NCBI RefSeq assembly: GCF_002298975.1
Contig: NZ_DBMV01000009.1
Location: 28,570-92,569 of the forward strand
DNA length: 64,000 bases
Reading direction: 5' to 3'
Source: Ralstonia sp. UBA689
GTDB lineage: Bacteria > Pseudomonadota > Gammaproteobacteria > Burkholderiales > Burkholderiaceae
Under the pieces are notes generated by a model that saw only the letters and a list, made by a program, of their open reading frames with translations, ran no database searches and was not told the origin of the DNA. Made by a program: the position numbers and the translations under genes. Below, in pieces: positions 1 to 8,928 of this stretch; positions within the stretch are counted from its first letter, which is position 1, and every line of letters begins with the position of its first letter.

Positions 1-12
1 AAGGCGCGCCCG

Positions 13-128
13 ATGCGGCGACTTCCCCTTGAATTTCCGTGACCGGGCGGGGAAGGAGGCAAACTCGCTTCGCTCAGACAAGCCTCCTTCCTCTTTCCGC
101 CCGCTCACAAAAATTCAAGGCGCCGCAT
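13..128. repeat. Large imperfect inverted repeat (hairpin) downstream of paaZ
   Basis: Positions 13-20, 27-36, 44-50 and 51-60 are exact reverse complements of 121-128, 111-120, 97-103 and 82-91, respectively. They form a nested imperfect stem with a loop of about 21 nt at 61-81. The element lies 75 nt beyond the paaZ stop codon. There is no T-run beside it, so it does not look like an ordinary terminator. It resembles a dispersed intergenic repeat, but no second copy was noticed in this window. Confidence 0.6.
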
Positions 129-203
129 AGGGCATCAACGGCCAAACCGGCTGGGGGGCGTAGGTTGGCGCCCAAGCGAGTTCGGTCGATCGTGAGGCGG
201 TTC

Positions 204-2246
204 TCAGGACCGCTTGGCGACCAGCGTCAGGATGTCGTAGCTTGCCACCAGTTCGTCGTCTTGGTTGGTCACTTCCACGTCCCACGCCACCACGCCTTGC
301 CCGACGCCGTTGGCGTCGCGCTTGTTGCGGTCCACCTTGCGTTTGCACGTCAGGCGCGCGCGGATGGTGTCGCCAATGCCCACCGGCTTGATGAAGCGCA
401 GCGTATCGAGACCGTAGTTCGCCAGCACGGGACCCGGCGCCGGCGACACAAACAACCCGGCTGCGGCGGACAGCACGAAATAGCCATGCGCGATGCGCTT
501 GCCGAACTGCGATTGCTTGGCGGCGATGTCGTCAAAGTGCATGTAGAAGTAATCGCCCGACAGGCCGCCAAAGGCGACGATGTCAGCCTCCGTGACGGTG
601 CGCCGATGCGTGAGCAGCGAATCACCGATCTGCAGATCCTCGAACCAGCGGCGAAACGGATGCTCGGCCGATTCGTGGACACGTGCGCCGCGCACGTGCT
701 CGCCGGTGACGGCGCTCAGCATGGTCGGTGAGCCCTGCACAGCGGTGCGCTGCAGGTAGTGCTTCACCGCACGGATGCCGCCGAGCTCTTCGCCGCCACC
801 CGCGCGCCCCGGCCCGCCGTGCTTGAGCGCCGGCAGCGGCGAACCATGGCCGGTCGATTCCACCGCCGCTTCGCGGTCGAGCACCAGAAGCCGGCCGTGC
901 CATGCCGCAGCCACGGGAATGGCCCTGGCGGCAATCTTCGGATCGCGCGTCACCAGCGTGCCCACCAGGCTGCCGCGCCCGCGTGCGGCAAGCGCCAGCG
1001 CCTCGTCCAGATCGTCATACGGCATCAGGGTGCTGACTGGGCCGAAAGCCTCGATGTCATGCACCTCGGCATTGCCTAGCGGGTCTTGGCACAGCAGCAG
1101 CGTCGGTGCAAAGAACGCGCCTTCTGCAACGCCTTCGCCCACTGGCGTGAAGCTACCCTGATCCCCGAGGACCAACTCTGCATGTCGGCGCAGCATCGCC
1201 ACGCGTTCTGCCACGTCGGCCTTCTGCGCGTGCGAAGCCAGAGCGCCCATGCGGACGTCTTCACGCGCCGGGTCGCCCACCACCGTCTTGGCCAACCGAG
1301 TCTTGAGCGCGTTCGCCACCGCATCCAGATGCTGGCGCGGCACGATGGCGCGACGGATGGCCGTGCACTTCTGCCCTGCCTTGACTGTCATCTCGCGGGC
1401 AACTTCCTTGATGAAGAGATCGAACTCCTCGTCATCGGACGTGACATCGGGTGCCAGGATCGCGCAATTGAGCGAGTCCGCCTCGGCGTTGAACGGGATG
1501 GAGCGGCGGATCAGATTCGCATGCACGCGCAACTTTGCTGCCGTATCCGCCGACCCCGTGAACGTCACCACGTCCGGCTCCTGCAGGCGATCGAGCAAAT
1601 CGCCCGTGCCGCCGATGACCAGTTGCAGGCTACCCGGCGGCAGAATGCCCGACCGCTCGATCAGCCGGACCGCTGCCTCCGTGACGTAGCAGGTGGCCGT
1701 GGCCGGCTTGCCGATGCAAGGCATGCCCGCCAGAAAGCTCGGCGCGAATTTCTCCAGCAACCCCCAGATGGGGAAGTTGAACGCGTTGATATGCACGGCC
1801 ACCCCCGCACGCGGAACCAGAATGTGCGTGCCCGCAAACGTGCCCTGTTTGCCCAGGGGAATCGCCGGGCCTTCGTGCAGCAGGTTGCCGGAGGGCAGCT
1901 CGTTGCTCCCCATGCTGGCGTAGGCGAACAGCGTGCCGATACCGCCGTCGATATCGATCCAGCTATCGGTGCGCGTGGCCCCGGTGTGCGCGGAAATTGC
2001 GTACAGCGATTCCTTGTGTTCCGTCAGAAACTTGGCCAGCGCCTTGAGCCGCTCTGCGCGCTGCTGAAAATCGAGCGCAAGCAGCGACTTGCCTGCGGTA
2101 CGCGCAAAGGCAACGGCCTCGCCAAAATCGATGGCTTCCGCGTGCGTTGCCGCCACAGGGCTGCCATTGACGGCGCTGCGCAGCACCTGCGCGCTTTCCT
2201 GGCCGATCCAGCGGCCGCCGATGAAGCTTTGAAGTGTGGTCGTCAT
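204..2246 (-). CDS. paaZ: Bifunctional oxepin-CoA hydrolase / 3-oxo-5,6-dehydrosuberyl-CoA semialdehyde dehydrogenase
   Basis: Ring-opening enzyme of the aerobic phenylacetyl-CoA pathway. The N-terminal 510 or so residues are an aldehyde dehydrogenase that oxidises the semialdehyde. The C-terminal 150 or so residues are a MaoC-like hot-dog hydratase domain that hydrolyses oxepin-CoA (stretch with GGLSGDYFYMHFDD and AHGYFVLSAAAGLF). ALDH signatures are visible: NAFNFPIWG, FTGSADTAAKL and the catalytic-cysteine region KAGQKCTAIRRA. The start MTTTLQSF gives 680 aa, matching the usual length of about 680. A further in-frame ATG seven codons upstream was not chosen. It is the last gene of the minus-strand paa block, 90 nt after paaE. 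Confidence 0.95.
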   Translation of the reverse strand: MTTTLQSFIGGRWIGQESAQVLRSAVNGSPVAATHAEAIDFGEAVAFARTAGKSLLALDFQQRAERLKALAKFLTEHKESLYAISAHTGATRTDSWIDIDGGIGTLFAYASMGSNELPSGNLLHEGPAIPLGKQGTFAGTHILVPRAGVAVHINAFNFPIWGLLEKFAPSFLAGMPCIGKPATATCYVTEAAVRLIERSGILPPGSLQLVIGGTGDLLDRLQEPDVVTFTGSADTAAKLRVHANLIRRSIPFNAEADSLNCAILAPDVTSDDEEFDLFIKEVAREMTVKAGQKCTAIRRAIVPRQHLDAVANALKTRLAKTVVGDPAREDVRMGALASHAQKADVAERVAMLRRHAELVLGDQGSFTPVGEGVAEGAFFAPTLLLCQDPLGNAEVHDIEAFGPVSTLMPYDDLDEALALAARGRGSLVGTLVTRDPKIAARAIPVAAAWHGRLLVLDREAAVESTGHGSPLPALKHGGPGRAGGGEELGGIRAVKHYLQRTAVQGSPTMLSAVTGEHVRGARVHESAEHPFRRWFEDLQIGDSLLTHRRTVTEADIVAFGGLSGDYFYMHFDDIAAKQSQFGKRIAHGYFVLSAAAGLFVSPAPGPVLANYGLDTLRFIKPVGIGDTIRARLTCKRKVDRNKRDANGVGQGVVAWDVEVTNQDDELVASYDILTLVAKRS

Positions 2247-2336
2247 GGGGTTCTCAGACTCGTTCAACCTGGAAATTGGGGCACGGTCGGCCAGGCGACC
2301 ATGCGTCGCATACCGGCCTTGCGGGGGGATGTCGGA

Positions 2337-3422
2337 TCAGCGCTCGTCGAACGACAGGACGACGCGTTCGGTCAACGGATGCGCCTGGCAGGTGAGCACG
2401 AAGCCGGCTTCGACTTCGCTCTTGTCCAGCGCGAAGTTGCGCTCCATGCGGACCTTGCCTTCCAGCAGCTTGGCGCGGCAGGTTCCGCACACGCCGGAGG
2501 TGCACGAGTAAGGCACCTCCAGGCCCGCAGCGGACGCGCAATCGAGAATGCTCGGCTGGTCCTTGCGGAACTCGATCTCGCGCGAGAGCCCATCGCGCAC
2601 GATGACGACGCGCGCCTGCTCGGCATCGCCCGGCTTGGCCTCGTGCACGACGGCATCCACCTGGCCCTCGGCCTGCTTGGCCAGACCGAAGCGCTCGATG
2701 TGAATGCGGTCTTCGGGCACGCCTGCGGCGAGCAGGGCGGCCTCGGCATCGTCGTTCATCTGGAACGGGCCGCAGATGAACGCGTGGTCGATGCCCGAAG
2801 CCGGCACCAGATGTTTGAGGAATGCGCCGATCTTCTCCTCGTTCAACCGGCCCTGGGTCAGCGGTGTGTCGGTGTGTTCACCCGAGAACACGTAGTGCAG
2901 GACGAGGCGCGACATGTACCGGTTCTTCAGATCCTCGATCTCTTCCTTGAACATCGTCGAGCGCAGATAGCGATTGCCGTAGATCAGGGTGAAGGTGCTG
3001 TGCGGCTCGCGCGCCAGCACGGTCTTGAGGATCGACAGGATGGGCGTGATGCCGCTGCCGGCGGCAATGCCGACGTAGTGCCGCTGCTCTGCCGGATTGA
3101 GTGGCACGAAGAAGCGGCCTTGCGGCGCCATCACCTGGACAACATCGCCCGCATGCAGGTGCGCGTGAATCCAGTTGGAAAATGCGCCACCCGATACCTT
3201 GCGCACGCCGATGCGCAGCGCGCCGTCGTCCATGCCAGCGCAGATGGAGTACGAACGCCGTAAGTCCTTGCCGTCAATCTCGGTGCGCAGCGTCAGATGC
3301 TGGCCTTGCGTGAAGGCGAAGACGTCGCGCAGATCCTCCGGTACGTCGAAGGAGACGACCACGGCATCTTGTGTATCGGGCTCGACCGAGCGTACACGCA
3401 AGGGGTGGAATGTGAAGTTCAT
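2337..3422 (-). CDS. paaE: Phenylacetyl-CoA 1,2-epoxidase, reductase subunit PaaE
   Basis: Supplies electrons from NADPH to the PaaABC diiron oxygenase through FAD and a 2Fe-2S centre. The N-terminal part is a ferredoxin-reductase fold: the FAD-binding RRSYSIC motif near residue 60, then the nucleotide-binding stretch GIAAGSGITPILSI. The C-terminal plant-type ferredoxin domain carries Cys307, 312, 315 and 345 (motif CTSGVCGTC). The start MNFTFHPLRV gives 361 aa, the normal size. The open frame continues about 105 codons upstream into paaD, but that extension is not protein-like. Located 31 nt after paaD. Confidence 0.94.
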   Translation of the reverse strand: MNFTFHPLRVRSVEPDTQDAVVVSFDVPEDLRDVFAFTQGQHLTLRTEIDGKDLRRSYSICAGMDDGALRIGVRKVSGGAFSNWIHAHLHAGDVVQVMAPQGRFFVPLNPAEQRHYVGIAAGSGITPILSILKTVLAREPHSTFTLIYGNRYLRSTMFKEEIEDLKNRYMSRLVLHYVFSGEHTDTPLTQGRLNEEKIGAFLKHLVPASGIDHAFICGPFQMNDDAEAALLAAGVPEDRIHIERFGLAKQAEGQVDAVVHEAKPGDAEQARVVIVRDGLSREIEFRKDQPSILDCASAAGLEVPYSCTSGVCGTCRAKLLEGKVRMERNFALDKSEVEAGFVLTCQAHPLTERVVLSFDER

Positions 3423-3453
3423 GACGGTCTCGGTAGTCTTGGATGCAGGGCAC

Positions 3454-3996
3454 TCAAATGGGCTTGAAGTGCTCGAACGGTTCCCGGCACGATAGGCAGC
3501 GATACAACGCCTTGCACGCCGTCGATCCGAATGCGGACAGCCGTTCGGTGTGGACGCTGCCGCATCGCGGACATGACACGGGTGTCTCGCGCTCGCGGCG
3601 GCGGACGAACTGCATCGGCACGGCATCGCCGGCGGTGACGGCGCCCGGCGGCGCAATGCCGTATTCGCGCAGCTTGCGGCGGCCGTCTTCGCTGATCCAG
3701 TCTGTGGTCCATGCCGGCGCGCGCTGAAGGCGGACATGCGACGGCCCCAGCCCTGCGGCGTCGATGGCGTCGAGCACGCTGCGCTCGATCGCTTCGGTGG
3801 CGGGGCAGCCCGAATAGGTCGGGGTCAGGACAATCTCAAGCTCCTGCCCGTCGAGGCACACATCCCGCACGATGCCCAGATCGCGGATCGACAGCGCGGG
3901 CACCTCGGGGTCGAGCACGGTGCCCAGCAGATTCCAGGCGCGTTGCACGCGCTCGGCTGCGCTGACGGACACGATGGACGACGGCGTGCTCACCAT
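3454..3996 (-). CDS. paaD: Phenylacetyl-CoA 1,2-epoxidase subunit PaaD
   Basis: Small protein required for the ring epoxidase. PaaD proteins carry a DUF59/MIP18-type domain related to iron-sulfur cluster assembly factors and are thought to help mature the complex. Here the DUF59 part holds the TPTYSGCPATEAIE motif near residue 70. The C-terminus is a zinc-ribbon-like segment with Cys142, 145, 167 and 170. The start MVSTPSSIV gives 180 aa and overlaps the paaC stop by 7 nt, consistent with translational coupling. Confidence 0.93.
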   Translation of the reverse strand: MVSTPSSIVSVSAAERVQRAWNLLGTVLDPEVPALSIRDLGIVRDVCLDGQELEIVLTPTYSGCPATEAIERSVLDAIDAAGLGPSHVRLQRAPAWTTDWISEDGRRKLREYGIAPPGAVTAGDAVPMQFVRRRERETPVSCPRCGSVHTERLSAFGSTACKALYRCLSCREPFEHFKPI

Positions 3997-4763
3997 GCAC
4001 CTCCGGGGTAAGTACGCTGCAGGTACTGCAGCTCGGTCAGGATGTAGCCCATGTGCTCGGAGTGGACGCCCCGCTTGCCGCTGCTGCGGAACGCCTGCTC
4101 TTGCGGCATCGCCAGACCGGCCTCTTCCAGCAGCGCCGCCATTTCGGCGTGCCATGCGTCCTGCAACTCAGACCAGCGAGGCCCAAGCCCGGTGCTTGCC
4201 GCAAAGGTGTCGACGGCATCGTCCTCGAAGAACTCCGGCGTATAGAGCCAAAGCTGGCTCAACGCTGACTCGATGCGCTTGCGCGATTCGGCCGTGCCAC
4301 CGGCCAGCCGGACCACCCAGTCGATGGAGTGCTGCACGTGGTAGCGCGCCTCCTTCACCGCCTTACCGGCGATGGCAGCCAGTTCCGCATCGGAGGACTG
4401 CGCCAGGCGCTCCCACATCAGCCTTAGGAAGATGGCCGTCATGGCGTTGCGCAACACCGTTACAGCAAAGTCGCCGCGCGGCAGCTCCGCCATGGTCAGG
4501 TTCAGGTAGTCGCGCTCCTCGCGCAGGAAGGCGAGCTGGTCTTCATCGAAGCCCTGCCCTTCCCTGGCGCCGGCATGCGTGAGCAGCGCACGCGACTGGC
4601 CGATCAGGTCCAGCGCGATGTTGGCCAGGGCGATGTCTTCTTCGAGAATGGGCGCGTGGCCGCACCATTCGCCCAGGCGCTGCCCCAGCAGCAGGCAGGT
4701 GTCGCCCAGGCGCAATACGTATTGGACGCCAGGAGACCGACTCGGTTGGATGGATGCTTGCAT
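3990..4763 (-). CDS. paaC: Phenylacetyl-CoA 1,2-epoxidase subunit PaaC
   Basis: Structural ferritin-like subunit that pairs with catalytic PaaA. Family motifs are visible: GEWCGHAPILEEDIALANIA near the N-terminus, EARYHVQHS in the middle and HSEHMGYILTELQYLQR at the C-terminus. The ATG at 4763 has a GAGG Shine-Dalgarno 6-7 nt upstream and gives 257 aa, close to the family's 250. A GTG at 4775 that overlaps the paaB stop by 4 nt is the alternative start. It lies between paaB and paaD in a tightly packed operon. Confidence 0.94.
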   Translation of the reverse strand: MQASIQPSRSPGVQYVLRLGDTCLLLGQRLGEWCGHAPILEEDIALANIALDLIGQSRALLTHAGAREGQGFDEDQLAFLREERDYLNLTMAELPRGDFAVTVLRNAMTAIFLRLMWERLAQSSDAELAAIAGKAVKEARYHVQHSIDWVVRLAGGTAESRKRIESALSQLWLYTPEFFEDDAVDTFAASTGLGPRWSELQDAWHAEMAALLEEAGLAMPQEQAFRSSGKRGVHSEHMGYILTELQYLQRTYPGGAW

Positions 4764-4771
4764 GGCCGGCC

Positions 4772-5062
4772 TCACATGTGATTGACGGATTCAGGCAGCG
4801 TGTAGAAGGTCGGGTGGCGATACACCTTGTCTTCGGCCGGATCGAAATACGCGCCCTTCTCGCCCGGATCACTGGCGACGATGTCGCTGGAGCGCACCAC
4901 CCAGAGGCTGGTGCCTTCCTGGCGCCGCGTGTACACGTCGCGCGCCATCTGGATCGCCATCTTGGCGTCTGCCGCATGCAGGCTGCCACAGTGCTTATGG
5001 TCAAGACCTGCCTTGGGCCGCACGAACACTTCCCACAGCGGCCATTCGTTTTGCGTCGTCAT
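4772..5062 (-). CDS. paaB: Phenylacetyl-CoA 1,2-epoxidase subunit PaaB
   Basis: Small bridging subunit of the PaaABCE monooxygenase. The 96-aa product begins MTTQNEWPLWEVFVRPK, the conserved PaaB opening, and contains LSLWVV-like (here TSLWVVRSSDIVAS) and PTFYTLPESVNHM near the C-terminus. An AGAGGAA ribosome-binding site sits upstream of the ATG at 5062. The frame is open a further 9 codons upstream, but that part is not conserved in type. The stop lies just upstream of the paaC start. Confidence 0.95.
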   Translation of the reverse strand: MTTQNEWPLWEVFVRPKAGLDHKHCGSLHAADAKMAIQMARDVYTRRQEGTSLWVVRSSDIVASDPGEKGAYFDPAEDKVYRHPTFYTLPESVNHM

Positions 5063-5092
5063 GTCGGTTCCTCTCTGTGCTGAACTCAAGCC

Positions 5093-6103
5093 TCAAGCGG
5101 CTTGCTTGGGCGCAGTCTGTTTGCTTGCATAAGCCAGCGCGGCCTCGCGCACCCACGCTCCGTTTTCCCAGGCCTTGACACGTGCGCCCAGGCGCTCGCG
5201 ATTGCATTGACCGTTGCCGCCAATGACACGCCAGAACTCATCCCAGTCGATGGGGCCATGGTCATAGTGCTGGCGAGCTTCGTTCCATTTCAGGTCAGGA
5301 TCGGGCAGCGTTATGCCCAGCACCTTGGCCTGCTCGACCGTGGCATCGATGAACTTCTGGCGCAGCTCGTCGTTGCTCACGCGCTTGATACCCCAGCGCA
5401 TCGACTGCGCGGAATTGGGCGACTGGTCATCCGGTGGGCCGAACATCATCAGGCACGGCCACCACCACCGGTTGACGGCGTCCTGCACCATGGCGCGCTG
5501 CGCGTCGGTGCCCTTCTGCATCATCACCAGCAGCGAATCGAAACCCTGGCGCTGGTGGAAGCTTTCTTCACGGCAGATGCGGATCATGGCGCGCGCATAC
5601 GGCGCGTAGGAGCAGCGGCAGATGGGCACCTGGTTCATGATTGCCGCGCCGTCGACCAGCCAGCCGATCGTGCCGATGTCGGCCCAGGTCAGCGTCGGGT
5701 AGTTGAAGATCGAGCTGTACTTGGCCTTGCCAGTATGCAGAGCGTGCAGCATCTCGTCGCGCGAGGTACCGAGCGTCTCGGCGGCGGCGTACAGATAGAG
5801 GCCGTGGCCGCCCTCGTCCTGCACCTTGGCCAGCAGGATCGCCTTGCGCTTGAGCGTGGGCGCACGCGTGATCCAGTTGCCCTCGGGCAGCATGCCGACG
5901 ATCTCGGAGTGCGCGTGCTGGCTGATCTGGCGCACCAGCGTCTTGCGGTAGTGCTCCGGCATCCAATCCTTGGCTTCGATGTAGCCGCCTTCATCGATGC
6001 GGGCATCGAAGCGCGCCAGCAGCGCGAGCTCATCGGTAGAGCGCACGGCCTTGGCTGCGTCGTCCGGCTCCTTGCCCATGGTGTCCATGGCTTGCGTGTA
6101 CAT
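5093..6103 (-). CDS. paaA: Phenylacetyl-CoA 1,2-epoxidase catalytic subunit PaaA
   Basis: Diiron oxygenase subunit that converts phenylacetyl-CoA to the ring 1,2-epoxide. It is 336 aa. Ferritin-like carboxylate and histidine ligands are seen in the helices carrying QISQHAHSEIVG, DEGGHGLYLYAAAETLG, and CREESFHQRQGFDSL. The C-terminal region has the family stretch DLKWNEARQHYDHGPIDWDEFW. A good ribosome-binding site (AGAGGAAA) precedes the ATG at 6103. First of the four epoxidase structural genes, 36 nt after paaK. Confidence 0.96.
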   Translation of the reverse strand: MYTQAMDTMGKEPDDAAKAVRSTDELALLARFDARIDEGGYIEAKDWMPEHYRKTLVRQISQHAHSEIVGMLPEGNWITRAPTLKRKAILLAKVQDEGGHGLYLYAAAETLGTSRDEMLHALHTGKAKYSSIFNYPTLTWADIGTIGWLVDGAAIMNQVPICRCSYAPYARAMIRICREESFHQRQGFDSLLVMMQKGTDAQRAMVQDAVNRWWWPCLMMFGPPDDQSPNSAQSMRWGIKRVSNDELRQKFIDATVEQAKVLGITLPDPDLKWNEARQHYDHGPIDWDEFWRVIGGNGQCNRERLGARVKAWENGAWVREAALAYASKQTAPKQAA

Positions 6104-6139
6104 AGCGTTTCCTCTTGTGTTGATGCAGCGGCCGTCGCG

Positions 6140-7456
6140 CTAGCGCGGGCGCGAATCGATCACGCGCCGCGCCTTGCCCGTCTGCGTACGCTCGACTGAA
6201 TTCGGTGCGAGCACCGAGACCTTGGTGGAGATACCCACCATCGTCTTGATCCGGTGCTGCAGCCATCCGGCAATCGCGTGCCGCTCGTCGCTGCTCATAT
6301 CACCGGCCTGGGGTTGCAGTTCGCAGCGAACCTCGACCTGGTCGAGCAACCCCTCGCGGCTGATGACGAGCTGGTACTGGCCGGAGAGCTTCGCGTGCTG
6401 CAGCACGATCTCTTCCACCTGGGTCGGGAAGACGTTGACGCCCCGGATGATCAGCATGTCGTCGCTGCGGCCGACGATCTTGCCCATGCGCCGGAACGCG
6501 CGCGCCGTCGGCGGCAGCAGGCGCGTCAGGTCGCGCGTGCGGTAGCGGATGATGGGCAACGCCTCCTTGGAAAGCGAGGTGAACACCAGTTCGCCCTCTT
6601 CGCCGTCGGGCAACACCTCGCCAGTCTGCGGATCGACGATTTCCGGATAGAAGTGGTCTTCCCAGATGACCGGGCCGTCCTTGGATTCGATGCATTCGCT
6701 CGCTACGCCCGGGCCCATGACTTCGGACAGGCCGTAGATGTCCACCGCATCGATGCCGGCTTTCGCCTCGATGTCGCGGCGCATGGCTTCCGTCCAAGGC
6801 TCGGCGCCAAAGATGCCGACCTTGAGCGAGCAAGCAGCCGGGTCCAGCCCCTGGCGGACGAACTCTTCGATGATCACCTGCATATAGCTCGGCGTGACCA
6901 TGATGATGTCGGGCTTGAAATCCTGGATTAGCTGGACCTGCTTCTCGGTCTGGCCGCCCGACATGGGCACCACTGTGCAGCCGGCGCGTTCGGCGCCGTA
7001 GTGCGCACCCAGCCCACCTGTGAAGAGGCCATACCCATACGCCACATGCACCATATCGCCGGCTCGCCCGCCCGCCGCGCGAATGGAGCGGGCGACCAGA
7101 TCGGCCCAGGTGTCGATGTCGCGCTGCGTGTAGCCGACCACGGTCGGCTTGCCGGTGGTGCCCGACGATGCGTGCACGCGCGCCACTTGGCTGCGTGGCA
7201 CGGCAAACATGCCGAACGGGTAGTTGTCGCGCAGATCCTGCTTGGCGGTGAACGGAAACTTCGACAGGTCGGCAAGTGACTTCAGATCGCCCGGATGCAC
7301 GCCCTTCTCGTCGAACACCTTGCGATAGTGCGGCACATTCTCGTACGCGTGCGCGAACGTGCGCTTGAGGCGCTGCAACTGCAGCGCGGCGATCTCATCT
7401 CGGCTGGCCCGCTCGATCGGGTCCAGGTCTTCGGCGTGGGGGCGAATCATGACCAT
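6140..7456 (-). CDS. paaK: Phenylacetate-CoA ligase
   Basis: Activates phenylacetate to phenylacetyl-CoA using ATP, the entry step of the pathway. AMP-binding enzyme motifs are present: HASSGTTGKPTVVGYT (P-loop-like), DIYGLSEVMGPGVASEC, and YRTRDLTRL with GRSDDMLIIRGVNVFPTQVEE in the C-terminal domain. The ATG at 7456 (MVMIRPHAEDLDPIERAS) has an AGGA box about 8 nt upstream and gives 438 aa, the usual size. Starts further upstream (7483 or beyond) give non-conserved N-termini. First gene of the paa block, downstream of the palindrome at 7543-7556. Confidence 0.95.
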   Translation of the reverse strand: MVMIRPHAEDLDPIERASRDEIAALQLQRLKRTFAHAYENVPHYRKVFDEKGVHPGDLKSLADLSKFPFTAKQDLRDNYPFGMFAVPRSQVARVHASSGTTGKPTVVGYTQRDIDTWADLVARSIRAAGGRAGDMVHVAYGYGLFTGGLGAHYGAERAGCTVVPMSGGQTEKQVQLIQDFKPDIIMVTPSYMQVIIEEFVRQGLDPAACSLKVGIFGAEPWTEAMRRDIEAKAGIDAVDIYGLSEVMGPGVASECIESKDGPVIWEDHFYPEIVDPQTGEVLPDGEEGELVFTSLSKEALPIIRYRTRDLTRLLPPTARAFRRMGKIVGRSDDMLIIRGVNVFPTQVEEIVLQHAKLSGQYQLVISREGLLDQVEVRCELQPQAGDMSSDERHAIAGWLQHRIKTMVGISTKVSVLAPNSVERTQTGKARRVIDSRPR

Positions 7457-7542
7457 GGGGCGTCCTGGGTGGTGATGCGGCATCTCGCTCGTGAACCAAT
7501 TGAGCGACCGTGGGCACCATTTCTGGTGCAATCTATTTATTA

Positions 7543-7556
7543 ACCGACCGGTCGGT
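7543..7556. promoter_or_regulatory. Perfect 14-bp palindrome, probable TetR-type (PaaR-like) operator of the paa operon
   Basis: The sequence ACCGACCGGTCGGT is its own reverse complement and lies 87 nt upstream of the paaK start in an otherwise AT-rich stretch. On the minus strand a TTGACC hexamer (7588-7593) precedes AT-rich -10-like sequence, so the palindrome would sit at or just after the -10 box, a usual place for a repressor. ACCGACCGGTCGGT-type sites are typical of TetR repressors, and PaaR is the TetR regulator of betaproteobacterial paa genes. No paaR gene is in the window. Confidence 0.75.
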
Positions 7557-7690
7557 ACATAATAATATTGTTGGCAGGTTTGATGGAGGTCAATCGCGTA
7601 GGTGAAAACCCTCCCCGCTTTCAAGCGGCTCACACGAGAGTCCGGTTGCAGCCGCTTTCCGAAGATCTAGCTCCTCAGCCTCTCAAGCGC

Positions 7691-7718
7691 AAACAAAAAC
7701 GCCCGCTTACGCGGGCGT
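7691..7718 (-). terminator. Intrinsic terminator after the GDSL lipoprotein gene
   Basis: An 8-bp perfect GC-rich stem (7699-7706 with 7711-7718, loop of 4) is followed on the minus strand by a T-rich run (complement of 7691-7698). It lies 27 nt after the stop of the gene at 7745-8785. Confidence 0.85.
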
Positions 7719-7744
7719 CTTGCTGAATGCGGAGTGCGTCCCGA

Positions 7745-8785
7745 TCAGTGCATCAGGCTGTCAGCCAAGAGACGTTGCAGCACGTTGCTGGCGATCAGGC
7801 GATGGCCGCCGGTGGTCGGGTGCACGCCGTCGGCAAACAGGTACGACAGATCCGCACCCGCCGCCACCAGCGTATTGGCCGAGCAGAACAGCGAGCTGCC
7901 GCCCGCGCCCGGCACCAGCGCGTTGATCTTCGTCGCATCACATGCGGGCGTGCTGGTGTTCGAGAAACCAAACGAAACACCGTTCTGGATCACGGCCGTC
8001 AGTTGCGAGTTGAAGTCGATCACGCGGGCGGTGGTGCCAGTCAGGCCAGCCTGCAGCGTGGTGTTGAACGTGCCCACCAGCGCGTGCAGCAGCGCCTGAC
8101 CCGCCACGCCGCCAGCCACGCCCTGCGGCGTCAGGCTACTGTCAGGCAGGTTGAACACATAGAGCTGCGTCGCGTTCTTGCTGATCATGTCCTTGATATA
8201 GCCGACCAGATCGGTCGCGGCCTGCTGCACCTGCGCGGTGGCAATGGCCGGCGTCACACCCGAGTTCGGCGTGGCCACGGCGGCAGCCCAGTAGAAGATG
8301 TCGTTGTTGCCGCCGAACACGAACACCACGTCGTTGCTGCCGTTGAAGGTGTTGTTGCTGGCCGCGTAAAAGTTGGCGAGCTGCTGCTTGACCGGATACG
8401 TGAGCGCGCCAGCGCCATTGTTATGACCGATGCCGTTCGGGTCGGTCACGCGCGAGCCACCTTGTGCAAAGTCGAAGCAACCGGGCTTCGGGCAAGTCTG
8501 CACCTGATTCGCGTAGCCCATCACGGCCGGCGTCAGCGCCACGCCCAGTTGCGATGCCACGGTTTCCGCCCAGATCGGGCCGGGATTAGTGGTGAACTTG
8601 CCGCCGCCCACGGCTGCCGCCGCTGGCGTGTAGGTGCCGGCGTCGCTCAGGCTATCGCCGAACACCACCATGCGCTGTACCTGGGCAACATTGGGATTGC
8701 CGCTTTGATCGGATTCGCCGCCGCAAGCGGTCAGGCCCAAGGCGAGGGCCGCCGATGCAACCCCCATCCATTGACGCAACTTCAT
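7745..8785 (-). CDS. GDSL/SGNH-family esterase, predicted lipoprotein
   Basis: Predicted secreted, lipid-anchored esterase or lipase. The start MKLRQWMGV gives 346 aa with a signal peptide ending in a lipobox (LTAC, Cys21). The SGNH blocks are visible: block I FGDSLSDAG with nucleophile Ser45, block III GGNND, and block V DGVHPT near the C-terminus, which supplies the Asp and His. The open frame runs about 40 codons further upstream, but only this start gives a signal peptide. Substrate unknown. It stands alone with its own terminator, upstream of which the paa promoter region begins. Confidence 0.85.
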   Translation of the reverse strand: MKLRQWMGVASAALALGLTACGGESDQSGNPNVAQVQRMVVFGDSLSDAGTYTPAAAAVGGGKFTTNPGPIWAETVASQLGVALTPAVMGYANQVQTCPKPGCFDFAQGGSRVTDPNGIGHNNGAGALTYPVKQQLANFYAASNNTFNGSNDVVFVFGGNNDIFYWAAAVATPNSGVTPAIATAQVQQAATDLVGYIKDMISKNATQLYVFNLPDSSLTPQGVAGGVAGQALLHALVGTFNTTLQAGLTGTTARVIDFNSQLTAVIQNGVSFGFSNTSTPACDATKINALVPGAGGSSLFCSANTLVAAGADLSYLFADGVHPTTGGHRLIASNVLQRLLADSLMH

Positions 8786-8928
8786 GGTCTGTCTCCCGTG
8801 TGGAATTTTTTTGATGTGTGGTGCCGCGGTGCGTAACCTCGCCGCGCGCGTTTGAAGCACGCAGGACGACACAACGCCCAAGTGTAGCGAGGTTGCCGGG
8901 CGCACGGCGAACGCGTGCCCCGTAAGAA

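Noticed and set aside
1086..3263. 725-codon open frame on the plus strand across paaZ and paaE
   Set aside because: It is antisense to two well-supported genes, has His/Arg/Gln-rich shadow composition and no family motifs. High GC codon use opens such frames.
5102..6199. 365-codon plus-strand frame opposite paaA
   Set aside because: Shadow of paaA; no recognisable protein features.
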